DNA from: Heterohyrax brucei
Lineage: Eukaryota; Chordata; Mammalia; Hyracoidea; Procaviidae
Length of the DNA stretch: 64,000 nucleotides
Direction of reading: 5' to 3'
NCBI GenBank assembly: GCA_028571685.1
Contig: CM053162.1
Span: 66,142,351-66,206,350, forward strand
Shown here: positions 33,150 through 45,436 of the stretch, in pieces
Position numbering within the stretch: the first letter of the stretch is position 1
How the letters are laid out: each line of letters begins with the position of its first letter
Notes under the pieces: generated by a model
The model's input: only the letters and a program-made list of their open reading frames with translations
Told to the model about the DNA's origin: nothing
Databases searched by the model: none
Translations under genes and position numbers: made by a program

Positions 33150-36100
33150 AAACTGAAATGGGGGCATTACAGCAGACCCAACAGAAATAAAAAGGATCAT
33201 AACGGAGCATAATGAAAAATTATAACGAATTCAAAACCCTAATGGAAATGGACAAATTTCTGGAAATATACTAGCTACACAAACTAATACAAAGTAATGT
33301 TGAAAATCTGAATAGACCTGCAATAGGGGAAGAGACAGAAACAGTAATTTAAAACAACAAAACAAAACTCCCTACCCTTAAAAAAAAAGCCCTGACCGAG
33401 ATAGCTTCACAAATATTCTACCAAACAATCTGAGAATAGCTGACACCAGTACTACTTTAAACTGTTTCAAAACATAGAAACAGAAGGGACACTTTCAAAT
33501 TCATTCTGTAAAACCAGCAAAATCCTGACACCAAAACTAGGCAAAGAAACCACAAAAAAACAAAAGGAAGTTACAGACAAATATCTATGTTGAATATAGA
33601 TATAAAAGTTCTCAAGAAAATTCTAGACAATAGAGCTCATCATTATATCAAAGAAATAATATGCCACATGCCAGTAGGATTCATATCAGGTATGCAAGTA
33701 TACTTCTGCATTAGAAAATCAATCAACATAAGACACCACATAAATAAAAGAATCACGTGATCACCTAAATAGACGCAGAAAAGTCATTTGACAAACTTTA
33801 AAACCCATTCCTGATAAAAATTCTCAAGAAAATAGGCATAGAAAAGAAATTCCTCAACATAATAAAGGTATCTATACAAAACAAACAGCCACCATCATTC
33901 CTTAAGGAAAGAACCTGAAAACATTCCCCTTGAGAACAGAAACAAGACAAAGATAGCCTTTATCACTACTCCTATTTAACATTCTTCTGGAAGTCCTAGC
34001 TAGGGCAATAAAGCAAGAAAAGGAAATAAAACACATCCAAATGGGTAATGAAGAACTGAAGAACTAAAACTGTCCCTATTTACAGATGATACAATATCAC
34101 AGAAAACCCATTAGATTCCATGAGAAGATTACCAGAACTAATAGAAAGATTCAGCAGAGAAACAGGGTATAAGATAAACATACAAAAACCACTTGGATTC
34201 CCATATATCACTAATGATAGCAGTGAAAAGGAACTCATGAAAACACTACAATTTACAATAGCCCCTAAAAAAATAAAATACTTAGAAATAAATCTAACCA
34301 AGAATGCAAAAGCCTGACACAAAGAAAATTACAAAACGTTACTGAAGAAACCAAGAGATTTACATAAATGGAAAAGCATATCAAGCTCATGAATAGGTAC
34401 ACTTAACATTGTGAAAATGATAATTCTACTCAGAGTAATCTACAAATACAATGCAACTGAGATCCAACCATCAACAACATGGAAAAACTTATCATTAGCT
34501 TTATGTGGAAAGAAAAGACACACTGGCTAAGAAAAGCACTGCTGAAGAAGAATAAAGTAGAAGGACTTGCACTACCTGACTTCAGAACCTACTATACAGC
34601 TGCAGTACTCGAAACAGACTAGCAGTGATACAACAGCAGATACATTGATTAATCAAACAGAATTTAGAAACAGATGTGAAGTCATCCATTTATGGTCACC
34701 TGATCTTCAACAGAGATCCAAAGTCCATTAAATGGGGGAAAAAGACTTTTAACAACTAGTGCTGTATGAAACTATACATTTATCTGTAAAAACCTACCTC
34801 AAAACATACACAAAAACTAATTCAAAATGGATCATAGACCTAAATATAAAACCCAAACCATAAAGATCATAGAAGAAAAATTAGTACCAAAGCTCAATGC
34901 CCTAACACACAGCATTAACAGAATACAAACCATAACTAACAACACATAAACTCCAGAGGACAAGCTAGATAACTGAGATCTTCTAGAAGTTAAACCTTTA
35001 TGCTCATCAAGGGTCTTCACTGAAAGAGTAAAAAGAGAACCTATATACTGGGAAAAAAAAATTGGGCTGTGGCAAATTCAACCAAGTTTTAATTTGTAAT
35101 ATGTGTATGAAAATCTAACACCTTTACAACAAAACGACAAGTAATCTAATCAAAAAACAAGCAAGGGAAAAGAATAAATACTTCATCAAAGAAGACATTC
35201 AAGAGGTTTAACAGATACATAAGGAAATGATCTCTATCACTAGCCATTAAAGAAGTTCAAATCAAAACCAGGGAACCATCTGATGGCAGGATTAGTGGCA
35301 CTGATTTAAAAAAAATAAAACAAAAGACAGAAAATAATAAATGCTCAAGGGGCTATGGAGAGTGGAGCTCTTATGCCTGCTAATGGCAACATAAAATAGT
35401 ACAGCTGTTTTGGATAGTGATATGGTACTGCCTTACAAAGAAATGGCAATACCGTATGATCCAACAAGCTCACTCTTCGGAATATATTCTACAGAAATAA
35501 GAACTGTCACACAAATAGACATATGCACATGCATGTTCATTGCAGAATTGCTCAGTATAACAAAAAGATGGAAACAATCTACATGACTATCAACGACAGA
35601 ATGGATAAATGAACTACGGTACATACACAAAATGGAGCAGTACACCACAATAAAGAACAAAGATGAATGTGCAAAGCTTCTCGTGGATGAATCTGAAGGA
35701 CATTATTATGAATGAATACTCTGGGGGTCAGCTCTACCCTGGCACTTGGCTGGCTGGCTAAGTCTTTCACAAAAGGACCAATATTGTATGAGGCCACTAG
35801 TATAAAAACTCATGAGAAGATTTACATACAAAAGAAAGAATCTTCTATGGTTATGAGAGAGGGGAGGTGTATGGAGAGAAAAACACTTAACTAAAAAATA
35901 GGTAAGTGTTAACTTCGGTGAACGGTAAGACAGTGAACAATATTGTGGAAGCCATCACGACTCGTACAAGGCAACATGGAAGCACCACAGATATACCCAA
36001 ACTCTCTGTTAGGGACCAACTTACTGGGCTGAGGGCAGTGGGGACCATGTTTTGCTAGCATCTAGTTCAAGGGGCCTAACACAATTTATAAAGAAAACAT

Positions 36101-36590
36101 CCTATGTTCTGCTTTGATGAGTCTTAAAGCCTGTGAGTGAGTGGACGTCTTTGATACTCCATTGGTTTCACCCCTTTGGGAGCAAGGAAGAATGAGGAAA
36201 ACCAAAGACACAGGGAAAGACAGGTCCGAAGGACTAAAGGACCACCAACTCACAGCCTCCAACAGACGGAGTTCAATACAACCAGGTGGTGACGGGCTAC
36301 CACCACTGACCGCTGTGACGAGGATCACAATAGAGAGTTCCAGACAAGGTAAGAAAATTCAAAAAACGTTCAGACTCACTGGTCTGCCAGAGACTGGAAA
36401 AATCCTGAGAGTATGGCCTCAGACAACCTTTTAGCTCAGTACCGAAGTCACTCCTGAGGTTCACTCTTCAGGCAAAAATTAGGCAGGCCCTTAAAACAAA
36501 ACAAGACTAAAGGAGCACACTGACCCAGGGTCAAGAGCTTAGAAGGCAGGAGGGAACAGGAAAGCTGATAATAGATACAGTAATGATTCC
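33150..36590 (+). mobile_element. Old L1 (ORF2 middle to 3' end, type B 3' UTR)
   Basis: Starts in the ORF2 linker region ('AGACCCAACAGAAATAAAAA', 'AATGGACAAATTTCTGG'), runs through reverse transcriptase with a decayed 'FTDD' site at about 34077-34095 (active form FADD/YADD), and an open remnant at 34120-34317 ('LIERFSRETGYKINIQKPLG', clearly L1). A 3' UTR of about 0.85 kb differs from that of the 7.1-kb L1 and matches the L1 at 48.1 kb in reverse. Many stops make this a dead, older insertion, and its 3' end is imprecise. Confidence 0.88.
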
Positions 36591-36657
36591 ATTTTAAAAA
36601 CATCACTATTTTGGAAATAAAAAAAGGTTTTCAATTTTAAAATATTAATACATAAAT

Positions 36658-36705
36658 GCCAAGCCAGCCAAGTGCCGTTGAGTTGGATCTGACTCATGGC
36701 AACCC
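36658..36705 (-). mobile_element. RTE/AfroSINE 3'-tail fragment
   Basis: 'AAGCCAGCCAAGTGCCGTTG' 'AGTTGGATCTGACTCATGGC' is the reverse of the RTE/SINE terminal module. Confidence 0.55.
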
Positions 36706-36817
36706 TAATGAAAACTTGACCTTTCAGAAGACAGTTCTGTGTCCCTCTGTCGTCATCTACCATCCCTAATCCATGGGAACCACAGATCTATTTTCTGTCT
36801 ATATAAAATCAGAAAAA

Positions 36818-36991
36818 AAACAAAACAAAACAAAACAAAAACATTGCTGTCAAGTCAGTTCTGGCTCATAGTCACCATAAAGGACAGAATAGAACTGTCT
36901 CACAGAGTTTCCAAGTAGTGCCTGGTGGAACTGAACTGCTGACCTTGTGGTTAGTCCCCATAACATTTAACCACTAAGCCACCATGGTTTC
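36818..36991 (-). mobile_element. AfroSINE (short form) with CAAAA tail
   Basis: (CAAAA)n at 36818-36842 is the SINE tail. It is followed by 'GCTGTCAAGTCAGTTCTGGC', 'CAGAGTTTCCAAGTAGTGCC' and 'TTTAACCACTAAGCCACCAT'. Complete, minus strand. Confidence 0.9.
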
Positions 36992-37089
36992 TTCTGTCCA
37001 TATAGGATTGTCATTTCCAGAGTGTCATGAAAATGAAAGCATAAGTAAGTAGCGTTTTTATTCTACTCATCTTTTTTTCTGAACTGAGG

Positions 37090-37140
37090 TTTATATATAT
37101 ATATATATATATATACATACACACACACATATACATATAT
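37090..37140. repeat. AT/AC-rich microsatellite
   Basis: (TA)n, then (CA)4-5, then TATACATATATA-type repeats, about 50 bp. It lies at the 3' (tail) side of the neighbouring minus-strand L1 and may derive from its A-rich tail. Confidence 0.9.
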
Positions 37141-37675
37141 ACATATGTATATAATTAACTCAATTAAAGTGTACAATGAAGTCCAGTTAGTGGATTCACA
37201 ATGATGTGCACCATTGCCTCTTTCTAGTTTCCAAACGTTGTTAGCACTGCAGAAAACCAATGCACACCCATGAAGCAGTCACCTCCCATTCACTGCCTGT
37301 ATCCCCTGGCAACCAAGAACCTGCTTTCTGTGTCTATGGATTTATCTATACTGAATTTTCACTCAAAAGCAGTCACGTGGCCTTTTGTTTCTAGTTTTTC
37401 ACTCAGCATAATGTGGTTGTCATTTTAAAGTTCATCCAAGTTGCAACATGCCTCAATACTGCATTCCTTGTTATGTCTGTGTGCTAATATTCCATTACAC
37501 GGATATACCACCTTTGTTTATCCATGCATCAGTTGGTGGGCACTTGGGTTGTTTCCGCCTCTTGGCTGTTGTGAAAAGTGCCACCATGAATCTTCATGAA
37601 AAAGTATTTCTTAGCAATTCTTTGGGTCATACACCCTGCAGAGTGAAATTACTGGGTCAAATGGTAATTCTAAGG

Positions 37676-37755
37676 ACTCCTGGTGGTGTGAATTGTTAAT
37701 ACTGGGCTGCTGAACAGAAGGTCAGATGCACCTAACAACAACAACAACAACAATT
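37676..37755 (+). mobile_element. AfroSINE fragment with (AAC)n tail
   Basis: 'GACTCCTGGTGGTGTGAATT' head and 'CTGCTGAACAGAAGGTCAG', then directly (CAA)6. The body is deleted. Confidence 0.65.
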
Positions 37756-37949
37756 TGATAATTCTATGTACATTTCTGAGGGACTTCCAAATAATTTTAC
37801 ATGGTAGCAGGACCAGTTTGCGTTCATACCAGCCATGTACAGTGAATACTATTCTTCCACATCCTTGCTAATACTTGTTATATTTTGTGTTTTTTAATTT
37901 TCTGTTTTTATTATTATTATTATTATTACAGCCATCCTAGTGACTATAA

Positions 37950-38116
37950 GGAAACCCTGGTGTCTTAGTGGTTAGGAGGTATGATTGCTAACCAGAAGGC
38001 CAGCAGTTTAAATCCATCAGGCGCTCTTTGGAAACTCTGTTGGGCAGTTCTACTCCGTCCTATAAGGTCTTCGTGGGTTGGAATGGACTCAGCTGCAACG
38101 TGTGTGGTGTTTTACT
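37950..38116 (+). mobile_element. AfroSINE (short form)
   Basis: 'GGAAACCCTGGTGTCTTAGT' start, 'AGCAGTTTAAATCCATCAGG', 'CTACTCCGTCCTATAAGGTC', degraded tail. An (ATT)7 microsatellite at 37910-37929 lies just upstream. Confidence 0.92.
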
Positions 38117-38138
38117 TTTTTAGGGACTGTGAAGCAGC

Positions 38139-38315
38139 TGGAAACTGTGGTGGTGTAGTGATTAAGAGTTGTGACTGCTAACAAAAAGGTCAGCAGTTCA
38201 CATTGGCCAGGCATTCCTCAGGAACTTTATTCGACAGTTCTACTCTGTCCTGTTGAGTCACCATGAGTAGTGAACTGACTTGACTGCAAAGATTTTCTTG
38301 CTTTTTTTTTTTTTT
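38139..38315 (+). mobile_element. AfroSINE (short form)
   Basis: 'GGAAACTGTGGTGGTGTAGT' start, 'AGCAGTTCACATTGGCCAGG', 'CTACTCTGTCCTGTTGAGTC', tail with T13. Confidence 0.92.
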
Positions 38316-38689
38316 CCCTTTGGTGAAATGGCATCTCATTGCTTTGATCTACGTTTTCTTAAGGAGCAGTGACACTGAATGTCTTCTGTTCTTATTAGCC
38401 ATTTATAGATTTTCCTTAAAGAAATATTTACTGATGTTACCTTGCCCATTTTAAAAATTGTTTTTTTCTTGTTATTGTATATAAGAATGTTTTATGTAGT
38501 TCAGTTAGTAAACACATTATCATATACATGACTTGAAAATATTTTCTCTCATTTTTTAGGCTGTCTTTTCACAAGTGCTTGGCTGGCTTTCACTTTTTTA
38601 ACAATGAACTTTGATTTTCTTTTTACAGAATGAGAAAAATCTCTCTAGAAACACTGTGGAGATTGGATATAATGAAGGAAGAAGGGAGG

Positions 38690-41117
38690 CAGATCCATGA
38701 TTCCACTCGTCTCTTTACTGGAGCATTCAATCCATTCACATTCAAGGTAATTATTGATAGGTATGTGTTTAGTGCTGTCATTGTTATATGTTTATTTCTG
38801 TGTTGATGTTTTCTCTGTGTTCTTATTATTCTGATCTGGGACATTCTTTGTGAGTTGATTTTTCACCTTTTCCAGAGTTGATTTTGTGTTATGTTTCTTG
38901 ATTTGATATGTCGTATCCCTATTGTGCTTTGTGGCTGCCTCTGTGATCCACCTTGATAGTCTATGTTTAAACCCAGTTTCAACTACTGTAAGTCTTATTA
39001 ACGTCCTCACCATCTGGAAGGACTATAACGACTGTAGTACATCCCTCTTTGTAATATGATGACATCATAGTTTTCATGATATGATCACTGGATCACTTCT
39101 TTTAATATTACAGCTTTGATTGAGTTTGGAGCCTTCCCTAGCTGAGTAGGTTTCTGGAGGATGTGTCTTGTATTTCATCCTAAAATACAAAGTTAACAAT
39201 CTTGTTCTTCTAAGCCAAGAGCTTCTTTCAGTATTTCTTGTAGCTTTGGTTTGGTTTTTACAAAATCTCTGAGTTTCTGTTTACCTGTGAATGTCTTGAT
39301 TTCATTTTCACAATTGGAAGTTTTGCAGGGTATATTAATTCTTGGTTGGAAGTTCTTCTCCTTCAAGGCTTTGAATGTGTCGTGGCACTCTCTCTGTGCC
39401 AGCGTTGTTTCTGCTGAGAAATCTGACAAAAGCCTACAGGGTTTCCTTCTGACTGTTAGCTTTGCTTTGAGTCTTGCTGACTTTGTTTCTGCTTGTGTTT
39501 CATTTTGTTAAGTTTGATTATAATATGTCTTGGAGTCTTTCTATTGAGATCTATATTGAGTGGCATTTCATTCGCATCCTGGATATCTGTATCTCTTCTT
39601 TCATAATTTCTGGGAAGTTTTCTGTCAGTAGCTCAGCAACGATACTCTCTGTGTTCTCAGATGTCTCACACTGTTCAGGGACTCCAATGAATCGAAGGTT
39701 GTTCCTCTTAATAGAGTCCCACATGCTTCTTAATGTTTCTTCATTTTTCTTGTTTCTTTTTTTCTGATTTCTGCTCATAGACGTTGGCATCAGTAGCTCT
39801 GTCTTCCAAGTCAGAAATTCTTTTTTCTATTTGTTCTATTCCGTTTTCTTGGCTTTAAATGGAAGTTTCTATGTCTTTGATTTTATTCTTGATCTGTTGG
39901 ATTTCAGAGTACTAGTGTTCCATCAGATCAAACAGCTTGCTTAGTTTTTCATTTTGCTCTGCTGCATTTTGTATAAGGTCTAGGAGGACTCTCTATATAA
40001 TCCTTTTGTACTCACCCTCCGATAGTTTCAGAAAGGCTTCTTCATCTGGGAAATTCTTTGTGTCTTTCTTTTGTGGGCCTTCTGAAGTCATAGGTGAATT
40101 CTTCCTAATGTTCCTGTCCAAAGTTTGTTGCTTTTGGGGCACCTGGAGGTTGTTTTGTTTCTCCAGTGTTACCTTAACAGGATCTAAAGCTCAGTCCGAA
40201 AAGGAAGTTGATCACCAGACACCTCTGTGTACTCCACTGACTGGGCTCAGTGGAGTCTCTGGGGTAGCAGGCTCCACCTCCTGACTGGTGAAGACACAGC
40301 CCCACTTATAGAGTGACAAGGGAGCCATCGGCTGACCCTATAATATGCAACAGTAAAGGCTGGAAGAGATGCCATCCAGATGCACTGCAGTTATTTCTCT
40401 ATTGAAAGGTGAAAGGTATGTGACAGCTTCCAAAATCAGTCAGGCTTTCAGGTGTGCAAGTCCCTCTTACTAGCTGGCAAAGTAAGCACCTCTGTATCAA
40501 AGACTGCTTTATTGCTGGAAAAGCACTTTCTGAGAAGGCAATGCCTCCCAGCCTGGGAATTAGGGCCCCCTAAGGCGTCCATACAGGAAACTCCACCTCC
40601 CAGTGAATCAAGATGGCATCCCACACAGGCTCCCCTGCCTGCCTCGGAAAAGGCTGTTCAATGGCGGAGATTCGGAGATTCGGAGAGAGATGGAGACTGA
40701 GAGAGAGAGAGACAGAGTGAGAGAGAGAGAGAGAGAGGTCAGAGGTGCCGAGTTGCACAGATTCCAAGGCCAGGCTTTCAAAATGCAGTGACTCTGCCGG
40801 CTGATCTCATCAGCAGTGCGTCTGAGCCTTGCTGCCGGTCAAACCTCAGCCTGTCCCTCCGGCTAAGACAGAGAAAAAAAAAGTTAAAATGCTATTTACC
40901 TTTAGTCCGTGCAAGCCACCAATACTCATCAAGGGCTGGAGGTCTGCGAAAGAAGAAGTTTCCTGCTCAGTGGTATGTGGACCAAATAGACCACCCTATG
41001 CCATGTGCTAGGACTCACTAGGTGTCCAGAAGGCTCTGTTTAATTATCAATTCAGGCCTTGGTTTCCAGCCGGATTTTGGGAGATGTGTGTTTAGTCTGC
41101 CACTTGACTTTGTCCCC
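38690..41117 (-). mobile_element. L1 5' half only (5' UTR, ORF1, start of ORF2)
   Basis: The order matches the 7.1-kb L1 from its 5' end (about 41117) to the start of ORF2. Pieces of ORF1 are open at 39193-39429 ('RDFVKTKPKLQEILKEALG') and 39551-39790 ('NTESIVAELLTENFPEIMKE'). The inter-ORF region is at 38792-39190. ORF2 begins with 'TLNVNGLNAP' and ends abruptly after about 28 codons at 38690, without a poly(A) tail. Retaining only the 5' half is unusual because L1 normally loses its 5' end. The 5' UTR contains an imperfect (GA)n tract at 40690-40738. Confidence 0.9.
40690..40738 (+). repeat. Imperfect (GA)n tract in L1 5' UTR
   Basis: Runs of GAGAGA with occasional CAGAGT interruptions, not present in the two homologous 5' UTRs. 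It is a local expansion. Confidence 0.85.
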
Positions 41118-42977
41118 CTAATGTTAACTATAAATATCTCATTTCTCAAGCAAAGACAATCTTGCTCCTTCAAGTTGAGAAGAAAATGGATATATGATGC
41201 TGCTGCTCTCTTTGAATAATTTCTTTCTTTTTAATCTTTTGTTTTATGAAATCCTATTTGTCCATACATATACAATGATTTTAAAGAGAAATCATTGTTC
41301 CCAGAACTATGAGTTTTAGTGCATAGTTCATAGTACAAAATGGTTCCTTTTGACAATGCAATTGTGTTCATGTTGAACATAGTACTTTGAAGATTCTTCT
41401 GAGATACATGAGCTTGTTCCTCAAATTCAGTCTTTGGTTGCTTTTCCAGGTGGCTCAGAACAGATTCAGTGTGAGAAGCTTTCTCATCTTGAATGCATTT
41501 GAGGTGGAGTTATATTTTACATTCCGTCAGGTTTTACTAGAACTGTTAATGCATTTAAGTGTGTATAGAAACCCAGTGGTTTCCCTCAATTTCTTTTTTA
41601 TAGACAAGGATTGTAGTTTCAGGATATTGTCTGAATTGGCAGTAAGCCAGCAGACGCTCTCCTGGGGCATGCAATTTTTTTACAAATGGCAAGGAAACAA
41701 ATTTCACAGTGGGAAACATCACTTTGAAAGCAAGATTATTAATCTTTTTCTGAGCAAAAGTGCAATAGATAAATAACTTTGTTCAGTGGGAAAAGAACCT
41801 AAACTTTTTTGTGTGTTTGGTACATGCTGTGTGATGGAAAATAAAATAGGAAAGTTACAGTCAAAATTTATTTTACCTAGAAAGCTGTGACTATCAACCA
41901 AGGGCAAATAGATAATGAACTTCATTTGATTTTCCTTTTGAACTGAAGAATGGACCAGCTATTCACCTCGTCAAATTCAGGGAGAAGAATGACTTCCCGA
42001 TGGACTTGTGCCAGGATGAACAGGAGAATGTCGCCATGAGTCGGATCCAACTCGACAGCATTTGGCTGGCTATTGTTGTAAAAAGTGGTGACTGTAAGAG
42101 TTTTGCTATATCACTTCACAGTCTTTTTATAACAAATTGTACTGGTGGGCAGGAGAAACCCCTCTGTAGCAAAATAATGCCCAGAGAAGGCTTAGGCTGT
42201 CTGCACTGGCTCCCGCTGGTCACCTGTGCTGTAATTTGTCTAGGACTAAGTTAGGCAATGATTTCACTTTTCTCCAAACTTACTCACTTAGTAGAAGAAC
42301 AGATGACAACTCTTGTTAGAAATAAAATGGTATTGTTTCGGTGTTTACACTTAATATTTAAATCTTGTGGGAGCATGAGATACATCTACTTATACAAACC
42401 CAAGTAGTTGTGGAGAACTTTGTATCACAGATAAAGTCACACTGTGAAGTCATATTACATTTTCTGCTGAGAGTTTAACTCTAAGTGTTAAAACCCATCC
42501 TTACGGTGCTGGTTCATTGCCATGGAGATGATCTGTCACTGTGCTTGGTAAAGTTGGCGTACCCTGGATGTAATGCCTAACACCGAACCTCTGGTGGTGT
42601 CCTTCCAAAGGAAAGGAAGGCACTGGAACCAGAAGTAACTTATTTGTTGGTAGTATTTAAATGAAATTAGCCTGCACTGTGTTCTTTAGGGGTTTTTAAC
42701 TGAATCAAGAGCTCCTGGGTTCAGGTGGTAACTGAGCAAAAGGTGAAATGTGAGAAAAGAAAGAGGAGAGCAAGCAGATGAGTTTACAATCTTTCTCTTT
42801 TACATTGAGAAGCTCTCCACTAACACAGTGGACAAAAATCTTGTCAATCCACTGCACTTTTGTTTGCTTGTTTGTTTTTGTAAAAAGAAACAGTGAAGGA
42901 CGTATAACAAGAACAGGTAAGAGAAAAAAAGTAGCGAAAAAAGCTTTGAGTTTCTTGAGACCTTAAGCTTCAGCATA
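41118..42977. other. Mostly unrecognised sequence
   Basis: A 129-codon plus-strand frame at 41387-41776 lacks a known domain and begins at TTG (first ATG at about 41408). A short SINE/RTE 3' tail lies at 42030-42075 ('ATGAGTCGGATCCAACTCGA'). No other element was recognised. Confidence 0.4.
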
Positions 42978-43536
42978 CTGGGTCCGGCAATTAGGTCTGC
43001 GAACTGAGTTCTTCTAAGTGCTACACATCTCACTGCTGAAAATCACTATGGTCACCTTCAAAGCACTCCCCGTGGGAAGCTAAGCACTGACACTAGAGCC
43101 TAGTTAACCCTTTAAAGCAATTTTGTAACTCTTTCTGGAATGGCCATTGTGCATAGTGGTAAGATGGCAAGTTCACGAACTTAATTGTCTTGCTGTCTGG
43201 GAGGGTGTGTTTAGTCAGTGAACTAATAACTGTACTGGAACACCCTCCAGACTCACCTGATCTGGCCCCCAGTAGCTTTTTTCTTTACCTGAAAATAAAG
43301 GAAATACTGAAAGGAAGACATTTTGATGACATTCAGGACATCAAAGATAATTGACAGCTCCGGTGGGCCTTCTAAATAAAGAGTTCCCAAGTTGCTTTGA
43401 AGGGTGGACTAAGCACTAGCTTCAGTGCATAGCCTCTCCAGGGGAATACTTCAAGGGTGACCATAGTGGTATTCAGCATTGAGGTAGGCAACACTTTTTT
43501 TTAGGATGAGTTTCCAAACTTAGTTGTCAGATCTCG
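42978..43536 (+). mobile_element. Mariner-derived foldback element, copy 1
   Basis: 559 bp preceded by TA (42976-42977). The left arm (42978-43148) and right arm (43362-43536) are imperfect inverted repeats of about 170-175 bp, each equal to the transposase C-terminus plus terminal inverted repeat of a mariner. The centre carries, on the plus strand (43232-43351), 'VLEHPPDSPDLAPSSFFLYL' then 'LKGRHFDDIQDIKDN', the mariner DD34D third-aspartate region. The catalytic D is changed to S here. No helix-turn-helix or first two aspartates are present, so it is non-autonomous. Same structure as the copies at 56.5 and 60.9 kb but in the opposite orientation. Confidence 0.85.
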
Positions 43537-43578
43537 TGTGTATTTTGCACAAACATCTTCCCATTGGCCTTTAATTGA

Positions 43579-43795
43579 GCGGCACAAACAGGCAATGTGT
43601 TCTGCTCTTAACCAAAGGTTTGAGGTTCCAGTCAATTCAGAAGTGCCTCAGAAGAAAGGCCTGGCTATCTATTTCTGAAACGTCTGCCTCTGAAAACCCT
43701 GCAGAGCTCTGTTCTATCTTCATACACAGCTTTGCTACCAGCTAGAGTTGACTCTAAAACACATCTACTTGTGTTTTGGTTGGTTTTACTGTTTC
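43579..43795 (+). mobile_element. AfroSINE (long form)
   Basis: 'TGTTCTGCTCTTAACCAAAG', 'TTGAGGTTCCAGTC' (B box degraded), the extra block 'AGAAGAAAGGCCTGGCTATC' 'TATTTCTGAAACGTCTGCCT', 'GAAAACCCTGCAGAGCTCTG', then the degraded tail. Confidence 0.8.
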
Positions 43796-45436
43796 TGTGG
43801 CATAAACTCAGTAAGTTCTGTATACAGATGAAATACCTTAGAATTTTATTTTGTCTTTATATGATTTCTAGTTATTTGTATTTATAAGCATCTGAATTGC
43901 AGGTTCGGAAAACAAGTTTTTATTTTTTATCTGATGGAAAAATATATCTGACCACCCTTCCCTGTAAGATAATAGTCTCAGAAATACCAGAATTGAGATG
44001 ACTGTCCTGTGCTTCTGTATTTGCTGAAGTCTTCAAGGAGGGCAAAATTGGATGATCTAGCTCTTACTCTTTATTCAAGCAAATAGACCTCTCTGTCCTA
44101 TGAAAATAACACTCGCTACATACTTTGTATTATAATTATTTAACCTTCTGAAATTTTCCATGTGGTCTCACTGTGTTCTATTATATACATACAGATTTTC
44201 TCTTTTTCCTCCTTGTATAGAGAGCAAAAGAGAGAGGAAGGAAAAAAAAAAGAGAGTGATTCTGGAGATTGCAGGGTTAGCAATTTCAGCATTCTAAGAA
44301 AATGCTTTTTTGATCTGTAGACTGAAGTTTTTGCAATAGTGGGAAAATAGACAACAACAATATTTTCCAAACATGTATGTGAAAGTTCAGGACAAAAGTG
44401 GTCCCATGTGGTAAAACTCACATAAAGTCCAACATAATTTCTAAATTGATATTAATTTTCCTTGTAGAGACTAGAGAATGTCGATACTTTCCAAAGACAG
44501 CCAATGAGCAATCTCACTCTCTTTCACTGTACGCTGAAATTAGATGAAGTTTCAAAAACTTTTGCCAAACACAACTATTTTTGAGATTCTATTTAATGTT
44601 TATGTGATTAATTGTAAAAATATTTTTAAAGTGGCATTAATGTTTTTATCAATTGTTGAAGATAAAAAACTGAATTATTGTTAGTGTTAAAAAATAATTG
44701 CAGAACAGATTTTGTGCTGTGCATTGAATACTGGCTTCTCCTCAGACTCTGGGAAATGGAGCTTTAATGAGAAGGTTACAATTTCAGTTTGAAAGAGACT
44801 ACTGTAGTCAGACAGATTTAGTAATTTTTTTTACCCCTGTTGAAGGAAAGTTTCTTTTGGAAAAAAATCTCTTACCTCAACCTTTGTCATGGCCTTTTCA
44901 GCCCACTTTTTCATATTTTAAAGCAGTGTCCCAGGTCTTATCTCTAACAAATCTGTCATTCAAACCCAGTTTCTAACCTGTTTTAATTTCAAAGTTTAAT
45001 AGTGGTAAAAAGGCCCATAGAATCTCAGAGAAAAATGTATTACATATGGTGACATGATCCTCAAAACTTTAAATGTCTTATGGGTAAGTTGAGGATATAG
45101 TCAGAGTTGTGATGATCATTGAACCACAGGCAAGACTTTCTGTGTAGTTATTTCCTTGACCATCAGTGGGCCAGAGTCCCAGCAGGAAAACGGTAACATA
45201 CACAAAAGAGATTAAAAAAAAAAAAAAAAAAGGCAGTATTTGCATAAAATCAAAGATGAGAAAGTAGAAAGGGGTAAGAAATCCAGACCAAGTAAAATGA
45301 GGAAACCAGGGTGGAAACTGAAAGAGTGCTGACACACTGTGGGGAATGCAATCAATTTCGTGGAAGCTTTTATCTACAGACTATGGAGTGGGAAACTAAT
45401 TTGCTCTATAGACTTTCACCTACAGTATGAAACAAA
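43796..45436. other. No recognised feature
   Basis: AT-rich unique-looking sequence. Only an A18-19 homopolymer at 45213-45231 stands out, with no SINE or LINE body attached that I can recognise. Confidence 0.4.

Larger units (their letters stand above)
37141..38612 (-). mobile_element. Old L1 3' part, interrupted by three AfroSINEs
   Basis: The order of L1 3' blocks is clear: 'CACTCAGCATAATGTGGTTG', 'ATTGTTTATCCATGCATC'-like, 'AAATTACTGGGTCAAATGG', 'CATCCTTGCTAATACTTG', 'GGCATCTCATTGCTTTGATC', 'AAAATATTTTCTCTCATT'. These are the C-terminal ORF2 and 3' UTR sequences of a eutherian L1. SINEs split it at 37676, 37950 and 38139. Confidence 0.85.

Noticed and set aside
38690..41117. Assignment to the known HAL1 (half-L1) family
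   Set aside because: The sequence is colinear with the local full L1 through the start of ORF2 and lacks a separate 3' UTR and poly(A), so HAL1 identity cannot be supported from the sequence alone.
41387..41776. 129-codon open frame outside recognised repeats
   Set aside because: It begins at TTG, has no recognisable domain, and its length is not surprising in 64 kb of AT-rich DNA read in six frames.
45213..45231. A-run as the tail of a processed pseudogene or SINE
   Set aside because: No recognisable body or flanking duplication could be found upstream.
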